A stretch of DNA of 6,525 nucleotides from Bacillota bacterium (lineage in GTDB: Bacteria; Bacillota; Clostridia; Christensenellales; Aristaeellaceae): contig JAEWYP010000045.1 of assembly GCA_023395615.1 (NCBI GenBank), forward strand, positions 1-6,525. The letters are read 5' to 3'. The position numbers and the translations under genes were made by a program. The notes below the pieces were generated by a model that saw only the letters and a list, made by a program, of their open reading frames with translations, made no database searches and was not told the DNA's origin. The number at the start of each line of letters is the position of its first letter. The stretch's first letter is position 1. Shown piece by piece: positions 1 through 4,294 of this stretch.

Positions 1-1850
1 ATTTCCGGCTTGGGGTCGCGGCCGATTTCCGACATCAGCTTTTCCAGTTCGTCGTCGTTATAGACGTAATATTCCTTTTTGCTCTTGGTTACTTTGTACA
101 GCGGTGGCATGGCGATGTAAACGTAGCCGTTTTCCACCAGCGGGCGCATGTAGCGGTAGAAGAAGGTGAGCATCAGGATGCGGATGTGCGCGCCGTCCAC
201 GTCGGCATCCGTCATGCAGACGATGCGGTGATAACGCAGCTTGGCCAGGTCGAACTCGTCGCCGTAGCCGCAGCCGAAGGCGGTAATCATCGCCTTGATT
301 TCGTTGTTGCTTAGCGCCCGGTCGATGCGAACCTTTTCCACATTCAGGATTTTGCCGCGCAGGGGCAGGATGGCCTGGAACATGCGGTCGCGGCCCGTTT
401 TGGCGCTGCCGCCGGCGCTGTCGCCTTCTACGAGGAAAATCTCGCATTTGGCGGGTTCGCGCTCGGTGCAGTCGGCCAGCTTGCCCGGCATGGAGGCGCT
501 TTCCAGCACGCTCTTGCGGCGGGTCAGTTCGCGGGCTTTGCGTGCGGCTTCGCGGGCGCGCGCCGCGCCGATGCAGCGGTCCAGTATCGCGCGGCCGACG
601 CCGGGGTTTTCGCCCAGATAGGTGGAAACCTCGTTGTACACCATGTTGTCCACGATGGTGCGCGTTTCGCTGTTGCCGAGCTTCGACTTGGTCTGGCCTT
701 CAAACTGCGGCTCGTGCAGCTTCACGCTTACGATGGCGGCAATGCTTTCGCGGATGTCCTCGCTTTTCAGGTTGGCGTCGTTGTCCTTTAAAAACTTGAA
801 CTGACGGCCGTAATCGTTGATGGCGCGGGTCAGGCCGGTGGAAAAACCGGTCAGGTGGGTGCCGCCCTCCGGCGTGTGGATGTTGTTGGCGAAGGAAAAG
901 ATATTTTCCTGATAGCTGTCGTTGTACTGGAAGGCAACCTCAACATAGGTGTCGTTGACCAGCCCTTCGATGTAAACAGGCTCTTCAAACAGCACCTGCT
1001 TGTTTTTGTTCAGGTATTTTACAAATTCGCGAATGCCGCCCTCGTAGTGGTAAACGCTGGCGGTCGGCGGATCGGTGCGCTCGTCGGTCAGGGAGATGCG
1101 AATGCCCTTGTTGAGGAAGGCCATTTCCCGCATGCGCACTTTTAAAACATCGTACTGGAACTCGCCGGTTTCAAAGATGCCCTCCGAGTCGTCGGCGGTT
1201 TTCACGTCCGGCCAGAAGCGGATGGTGGTGCCGGTTTCGGTCGTTGTGCCGACTACTTTCAGGTCGTAGAGCACTTTGCCGCGCGCGTATTCCTGCTGGT
1301 ACACCTTGCCGTCCTGCCATACGGTCACCGTCAGGTGTCGGGACAGGGCGTTGACCACGCTGGCGCCCACGCCGTGCAGACCGCCGGAAACCTTGTAGCC
1401 TTCGCCGCCGAACTTGCCGCCCGCGTGCAGGATGGTCAGGCACACCTCCACCGCGGGGCGGCCGATTTTCGGGTGAATGCCCACGGGAAAGCCGCGGCCG
1501 TTGTCGTGTACTTCGCAGGAGCCGTCTTTGTGAAGGGTTACATGGATGTCGCTGCAATAACCGGCCAGTGCCTCGTCTACGGCGTTGTCCACGATTTCAT
1601 ATACGCAGTGATGCAGCCCGCGGTAGTCTGTGGAGCCGATATACATGCCCGGGCGCTTGCGAACGGCTTCCAGCCCTTCCAGCACCTGGATCTGGTTTTC
1701 ATCATAGGCGTTCTCTTTGACTGCGGTAGCGCTTGTGGCGCTGCTGTGCGGGGCGGTTTCGGCGTTCTGGTCATCTTCGGGGAGGGAGACTTCCTCTTCC
1801 GGTTCGTCGGTCAGGGGTTCGCGTTCATCTTCTGGGGGGAAGTTTTGCAC
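1..1850 (-). CDS. gyrB: DNA gyrase subunit B, C-terminal end outside window
   Basis: GyrB is the ATPase subunit of the A2B2 gyrase that introduces negative supercoils. 616 residues are readable without frameshift; the last roughly 70-80, beginning at the RYKGLGEM region, lie beyond the left edge. Visible in order: EGLEAVRKRPGMYIG (58-72), catalytic Glu85 in EIVDNAVDE, nucleotide-binding Asp116 in DNGRG, the ATP-lid glycines GGLHGVG (156-162), the QTK transducer loop (386-388), and a TOPRIM domain with EGDSAGG (Glu475) and TDADVDG (Asp548, Asp550, Asp552). The only start compatible with the open frame is GTG at 1850-1848, because TAA lies in frame three codons upstream; AAAGGAG sits 11 nt before it. 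This leaves about 45 acidic, Pro/Ser/Thr/Ala-rich residues ahead of the usual gyrase N-terminus. ParE is the alternative, but NVEKVRIDRALSNNEIKAMI and the linker resemble Firmicutes GyrB better. Neither recF nor dnaA precedes it here. Confidence 0.95.
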   Translation of the reverse strand, partial: MQNFPPEDEREPLTDEPEEEVSLPEDDQNAETAPHSSATSATAVKENAYDENQIQVLEGLEAVRKRPGMYIGSTDYRGLHHCVYEIVDNAVDEALAGYCSDIHVTLHKDGSCEVHDNGRGFPVGIHPKIGRPAVEVCLTILHAGGKFGGEGYKVSGGLHGVGASVVNALSRHLTVTVWQDGKVYQQEYARGKVLYDLKVVGTTTETGTTIRFWPDVKTADDSEGIFETGEFQYDVLKVRMREMAFLNKGIRISLTDERTDPPTASVYHYEGGIREFVKYLNKNKQVLFEEPVYIEGLVNDTYVEVAFQYNDSYQENIFSFANNIHTPEGGTHLTGFSTGLTRAINDYGRQFKFLKDNDANLKSEDIRESIAAIVSVKLHEPQFEGQTKSKLGNSETRTIVDNMVYNEVSTYLGENPGVGRAILDRCIGAARAREAARKARELTRRKSVLESASMPGKLADCTEREPAKCEIFLVEGDSAGGSAKTGRDRMFQAILPLRGKILNVEKVRIDRALSNNEIKAMITAFGCGYGDEFDLAKLRYHRIVCMTDADVDGAHIRILMLTFFYRYMRPLVENGYVYIAMPPLYKVTKSKKEYYVYNDDELEKLMSEIGRDPKPE

Positions 1851-1861
1851 CGATGGTTACA

Positions 1862-1868
1862 CTCCTTT
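1862..1868 (-). promoter_or_regulatory. gyrB ribosome binding site (decides GTG start)
   Basis: AAAGGAG on the minus strand, 11 nt before GTG at 1850. The spacing is a little long. No ATG with its own ribosome binding site lies between this point and the gyrase core, and a TAA at 1857-1859 closes the frame upstream, so this site fixes the start at GTG. Confidence 0.8.
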
Positions 1869-1944
1869 TGCAAACGCCGCAGAGGGGGATTTTTCTGCCG
1901 GAAAACACCCGGATGAAAAGGGGGCCCCGTATGCTGCGCCATGC

Positions 1945-1966
1945 TTGAAAAAGCATTATTTTTCAA
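1945..1966 (-). other. Perfect inverted repeat at predicted 5' end of gyrB mRNA
   Basis: TTGAAAAA and TTTTTCAA form eight-bp arms around a six-base loop. The repeat begins almost exactly where transcription should start from the extended -10 at 1973-1978, so the mRNA would open with a stem-loop. Such 5'-terminal stems are known to protect some mRNAs from decay; that role here is inference. It could also be a protein-binding operator. Confidence 0.45.
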
Positions 1967-1972
1967 CGACTT

Positions 1973-2001
1973 ATTATACCATTTCCGGTCGAATTTGCAT
2001 A
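1973..2001 (-). promoter_or_regulatory. gyrB promoter, extended -10 type
   Basis: Reading the minus strand, TGGTATAAT gives a perfect -10 (1978-1973) preceded by the TG of an extended -10 element. With a 17-nt spacer the -35 position (2001-1996) reads TATGCA, only three of six matches to TTGACA, which an extended -10 can tolerate. Predicted transcription start is near 1966, giving a 5' untranslated region of about 115 nt before the GTG start. Confidence 0.7.
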
Positions 2002-2014
2002 GCCTTTTCTTCCT

Positions 2015-2020
2015 ATTATA
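2015..2020 (-). promoter_or_regulatory. Possible second gyrB -10 box
   Basis: A second perfect TATAAT on the minus strand, 42 bp upstream of the first. It lacks an extended TG and the -35 position at 17-nt spacing reads CTTCTG, a poor match. It may be a weak second promoter or chance in AT-rich DNA. Confidence 0.3.
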
Positions 2021-2044
2021 AATGTAAACGGATAAAACAGAAGC

Positions 2045-2063
2045 AGTTTCCAGCCCCGAAACT
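2045..2063. repeat. Short perfect inverted repeat in divergent control region
   Basis: AGTTTC and GAAACT flank a seven-base spacer (CAGCCCC). It lies next to the -35 position of the possible upstream gyrB promoter, where a repressor or activator could bind. There is no other support; it may be chance. Confidence 0.25.
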
Positions 2064-2186
2064 CCATTTGCAGCGAGGTTTGATGAGCTGAAGGGACCGT
2101 TATTCAGAAATGTAAAACATCTCCGACAACAGTGGTATGAGTGGGATCCGTAAATAGTTGGGAATAGTTTCGCGCCATATTTCACA

Positions 2187-2215
2187 TTGACGCTCCGGGA
2201 GGCGCATGTTATACT
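2187..2215 (+). promoter_or_regulatory. Strong sigma-A type promoter for the GGDEF gene
   Basis: TTGACG (2187-2192), a 17-nt spacer, then TATACT (2210-2215), each one base from consensus. The spacer ends TGT, so an extended -10 TG is also present. Predicted start is near 2222, leaving an unusually long leader of about 187 nt before the ATG at 2409. Confidence 0.8.
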
Positions 2216-2271
2216 TTGGATACTAAATCGGATCGAGCGGTTCACTGATCATCTGTCATAAGGGCGTAATC

Positions 2272-2341
2272 GAACGGTGCAAGCAGAGAAAACCGAAAAG
2301 GGTCAGCGTAATCTTTCGGACTTTTCCTGCATATCCGGTTC
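2272..2341 (+). ncRNA. Long imperfect hairpin in leader of GGDEF gene, candidate cis-regulatory RNA
   Basis: Four stacked helices can be paired by eye. GAACGG (2272-2277) pairs with CC-GTTC (2335-2341, one bulged G). GCAG (2283-2286) pairs with CTGC (2327-2330). GAAAA (2288-2292) pairs with TTTTC (2322-2326), and CCGAAA (2293-2298) with TTTCGG (2314-2319). This gives 21 bp with small bulges and a 15-base end loop. It ends four bases before an AGGA ribosome binding site (2345-2348). ATCC at 2333-2336 could alternatively pair with GGAT at 2346-2349 and cover that site, so two exclusive states are conceivable. I could not match it to the c-di-GMP-I riboswitch core or any other class I know. Confidence 0.5.
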
Positions 2342-2355
2342 AATAGGATCGCGGC

Positions 2356-2412
2356 ATGGGAAAAACGCGGCTGCCTGAGGGCGGTATCCGCAAAGTGGGT
2401 GGAACAGCATGA
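2356..2412 (+). CDS. 18-codon upstream ORF overlapping the GGDEF start (possible leader peptide)
   Basis: ATG at 2356 opens a frame encoding MGKTRLPEGGIRKVGGTA and stops at TGA 2410-2412. AGGA (2345-2348) lies seven nt before it, a well-spaced ribosome binding site; an in-frame TAG at 2344 closes the frame upstream. Its stop overlaps the next start as ATGA, the classic geometry of translational coupling. The downstream gene has only a weak GTGGGTGG site of its own, which fits dependence on ribosomes arriving from this frame. The peptide is small, basic and glycine-rich, with no signal peptide and no run of one amino acid that would suggest amino-acid attenuation. I do not recognise it. It may act only through being translated. 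Confidence 0.5.
   Translation: MGKTRLPEGGIRKVGGTA
2367..2391 (+). other. Stem-loop inside the upstream ORF, next to the GGDEF ribosome binding region
   Basis: GCGGCTGCC (2367-2375) pairs with GGCGG (2380-2384) and CCGC (2388-2391) around a TGAG loop and a three-base bulge, nine bp in all including one G-T pair. It ends four bases before the weak GTGGGTGG site (2395-2402). Ribosomes on the upstream ORF must melt it, which could free the downstream start. Confidence 0.45.
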
Positions 2413-3578
2413 CGAATCTGATCTATGCGGAGCTGGATATTTTCGGTACACTGATCTTGCTGATCTTTTATATCAATCAGCGCCGTGCAGCCTCCCACGC
2501 TATGGAAAACCGACTGTTTAACTGGGTGCTGCTGGTGACGATGTTTGTGCTGGTGCTGGATGGCGCGCTGTGGATGTTGGACAGGGTGATTTATCCCGGC
2601 TCACGCGCCGTTTTGTTGGGTCTGACCAGCCTCAGTTATATTGTTAATCCCATGATTGCACTGATCTGGATTTTCTACTGCGATCTGCGTACTCACTCAG
2701 ACGAGCGGCGTTTGCGGAGCCGCGCGGTACTGTACCTGTTCCCCTGGGTACTAGAGGTGTTGTTCGTGATCGTGAATCTGTTTGTTCCGTTGATGTTCAC
2801 GATTGATGAAACGAGCCATTACCACCGCGATGGGTTTTTTCTCCTGTATATGGCGGTTTATTATGTGTACCTGATCTGGGCTTCCATTATCATTCTGCAT
2901 AAAATACGGCACTGTGCGACCTCGGCGGAGCGTAACGACCTGCGTTTTCTGCTGTGGTTTTCCATTCCCCCTTTCTTCGGGGGCACGCTGCAGGGGTTGT
3001 TCTATGGTACTTCCTTTTCCTGGCCCTGCACGGTCATCTCCATTGTGATCGTCTATATCAACGTCCTGAACCGGCAGATTTTTACCGATTCGCTGACGGG
3101 GCTGAATAACCGGCAGATGCTGAGGCGTTATTTAAACCTGAAAATCACTTCCGCCGACGCGGATACGACGCTGTATGTGATTATGCTGGATGCGGATAAT
3201 TTTAAGAATATCAACGATTCCTACACGCACTCTGTGGGGGATCGGGCGCTGACGCAGATTGCCGGAATCCTGAAAAACCTGTGCAATCGCCGGGATTGTT
3301 TCCTGGCAAGGCTGGGCGGCGATGAATTTGTAATTGTCGGCGAGGATACGACCGGGCGGGTTCCGGAGGAGATGGTCCGGGAAATCGAAAGCCGAATCCG
3401 TGTGTTTAACAAGGCGGGAACCGAACCTTATCGGCTTGGGGTCAGCGCCGGCATCGCTCGCTATGACGCTGGCGGAGTCAGTTCGCTGGACGCGTTGCTG
3501 GTGGCGGCGGATCGCAGTATGTACGCGACCAAAGCGGCAAAGAAGCTGGCACAGGAAGAATTAAAGGAAAGTCTGTAA
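2409..3578 (+). CDS. Seven-transmembrane diguanylate cyclase (GGDEF domain)
   Basis: The 389-residue protein probably makes cyclic di-GMP from two GTP at the inner membrane. The N-terminal half has about seven hydrophobic segments (near 8-24, 37-57, 67-91, 105-131, 142-165, 179-198, 203-220), a probable membrane sensor; no periplasmic PAS or Cache-like domain is visible. The GGDEF domain starts at TDSLTGLNNR (226-235) and keeps the residues for catalysis: metal ligand Asp261 in DADNFKNIND, guanine-binding Asn269 and Asp278, and intact GGDEF at 303-307. The product-inhibition I-site (RxxD ending five residues before GGDEF) reads RRDC (294-297), so it is degenerate and feedback control may be lost. 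ATG 2409 is the only usable start: TGA is in frame upstream at 2376. The gene stands alone, divergent from gyrB. No EAL domain is present. The sensed signal is unknown. Confidence 0.9.
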   Translation: MTNLIYAELDIFGTLILLIFYINQRRAASHAMENRLFNWVLLVTMFVLVLDGALWMLDRVIYPGSRAVLLGLTSLSYIVNPMIALIWIFYCDLRTHSDERRLRSRAVLYLFPWVLEVLFVIVNLFVPLMFTIDETSHYHRDGFFLLYMAVYYVYLIWASIIILHKIRHCATSAERNDLRFLLWFSIPPFFGGTLQGLFYGTSFSWPCTVISIVIVYINVLNRQIFTDSLTGLNNRQMLRRYLNLKITSADADTTLYVIMLDADNFKNINDSYTHSVGDRALTQIAGILKNLCNRRDCFLARLGGDEFVIVGEDTTGRVPEEMVREIESRIRVFNKAGTEPYRLGVSAGIARYDAGGVSSLDALLVAADRSMYATKAAKKLAQEELKESL

Positions 3579-3585
3579 CGCATGA

Positions 3586-3612
3586 ACGGCCGCCCATGAA
3601 ACGGGCGGCCGT
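3586..3612. other. Perfect GC-rich stem-loop between convergent genes, lacking a 3' U-tract
   Basis: ACGGCCGCCC (3586-3595) and GGGCGGCCGT (3603-3612) pair perfectly over ten bp with a seven-base loop, starting eight bases after the GGDEF stop. On the plus strand it is followed by seven A's, and on the minus strand the seven T's come before the stem, so neither orientation is a standard intrinsic terminator. It may block 3' exonucleases or aid a factor-dependent stop. The T-run on the minus strand follows only a weak three-bp TGC/GCA stem, a poor terminator candidate for the acetyltransferase gene. Confidence 0.5.
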
Positions 3613-3692
3613 AAAAAAACTTGCCGAATGCAGGATGCTTTGGGTTTTTCCTGTGAACGTGATGGGCCTGATGGCCGGTAATACTACGGGCG

Positions 3693-4154
3693 TTATAAAA
3701 ATTTCTCCAGAACGATAAGCTGCGGGCCGCGATCCGTTGGGGTATAGCGGGCAACGCGATAACCGTTCTTTTCATAAAATCGGCGATGCTTTTCGCTGTC
3801 GGCGGGAGTGTCCAGTTCCCAGCGCCGTGCGGCGGGATAAGCCTTCTCCAGCAGCTTTAAGGCCTGTGAGCCGTAGCCCATGGCTTGATGCGAAGGGAGC
3901 ACACACAGACAGCCAAGGTGCATAACGCCCGGTTCCACCGGTCGCGTGATGAGTATGCCGATCATTTCGCCATCGACAACCAGTTTGCGTACGGACTGAT
4001 CGCCCTTTTGCAATAGGGGTAACAGAAAAGAAGGGTCTTCGTAGATGCCGGGCCCCAGCCCGTACTTTTCCTTGTCGGGCTGAAACGCCAGATGGCCGAT
4101 TGCGGCCAGAACGGGGTAATCGGCGGGTTCGGCAGGCGGTATCGTAAGCGGCAT
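3693..4154 (-). CDS. GNAT-family N-acetyltransferase, substrate unknown
   Basis: The 153-residue protein has the length of a single GNAT domain, which moves an acetyl group from acetyl-CoA to an amine. Signs of the fold: an N-terminal strand with IPPAEPADYPVLAAI (5-19), a central strand (MHLGCLCVLPSHQ) leading into QAMGYGSQALKLLE, the Q/R-x-x-G-x-G/A pyrophosphate loop of motif A, and FYEKNGYRV near the C-terminus, a hallmark of the family. It is cytosolic, with no signal peptide or membrane helix. ATG at 4154-4152 is preceded by AAAGGA seven nt upstream (4162-4167). It lies 140 bp behind thrS in the same direction, but the large thrS terminator fills most of that gap and I see no good promoter, so it may depend on readthrough. 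The substrate cannot be told; protein, small-molecule and antibiotic acetylation are all possible. Confidence 0.85.
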   Translation of the reverse strand: MPLTIPPAEPADYPVLAAIGHLAFQPDKEKYGLGPGIYEDPSFLLPLLQKGDQSVRKLVVDGEMIGILITRPVEPGVMHLGCLCVLPSHQAMGYGSQALKLLEKAYPAARRWELDTPADSEKHRRFYEKNGYRVARYTPTDRGPQLIVLEKFL

Positions 4155-4194
4155 GGCTGATTCCTTTCAATGCGGAAGGGTGAGGTTTTTCAGC

Positions 4195-4286
4195 AAAAAA
4201 ACACGCACCGGGTCTGCGGTATGGCTGGTTGCCGGTTTCGGACCGGCTCCGTGCCATGCGTTCCGCTGCCGCAGACCCCGGTGCGT
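4195..4286 (-). terminator. Large three-tier intrinsic terminator of thrS
   Basis: Starting eight bases after the thrS stop, the minus strand pairs 4286-4269 with 4219-4203 over 17 bp with one bulge, followed directly by seven T's (4201-4195 with one intervening base pair step). Inside this stem, ATGGC/GCCAT (4257-4253 with 4225-4221) and GCCGGT/ACCGGC (4247-4242 with 4235-4230) form two further stems. At about 85 nt the structure is far longer than a usual terminator. It works only leftward, since the plus strand ends without a T-run. It separates thrS from the acetyltransferase gene. Confidence 0.85.
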
Positions 4287-4294
4287 TTGAGTAA

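Larger units (their letters stand above)
1851..2408. other. Divergent control region between gyrB and the GGDEF gene
   Basis: A 558-bp stretch without a long protein-coding gene and visibly richer in A/T than its neighbours around 1945-2220. It holds the leftward gyrB promoter and 5' untranslated region (1851-2001), inverted repeats (1945-1966, 2045-2063), the rightward promoter (2187-2215), and the structured leader with an 18-codon reading frame (2222-2412). Bases 2064-2186 contain nothing I can name. Confidence 0.8.

Noticed and set aside
1..1850. Topoisomerase IV subunit B (parE) instead of gyrB
   Set aside because: The TOPRIM flanks and linker match Firmicutes GyrB better than ParE, although without the C-terminal end and a neighbouring A subunit this is not absolute.
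1335..1916. A 193-codon frame on the plus strand opposite gyrB
   Set aside because: It is the antisense reading of conserved gyrase codons; GyrB motifs on the other strand explain the openness.
2110..2120. ATGT-AAA-ACAT inverted repeat
   Set aside because: Arms of four bases in AT-rich DNA are expected by chance.
1811..2245. A 144-codon open frame on the minus strand across the gyrB promoter region
   Set aside because: It overlaps the gyrB start in another frame, has no ribosome binding site worth the name, runs through the promoter and its inverted repeats, and its product is a jumble of Ser, Asn and Cys with no recognisable domain.
2222..2408. Known c-di-GMP riboswitch upstream of a c-di-GMP synthesis gene
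   Set aside because: I looked for the GEMM core (GGGCAAACC-like and GACGCAAAGCC-like strings) and did not find them; the pseudoknotted class II signature was not evident either.
2242..2451. A 69-codon open frame on the minus strand opposite the GGDEF leader and start
   Set aside because: It is antisense to the structured leader, with no ribosome binding site and a non-protein-like composition.
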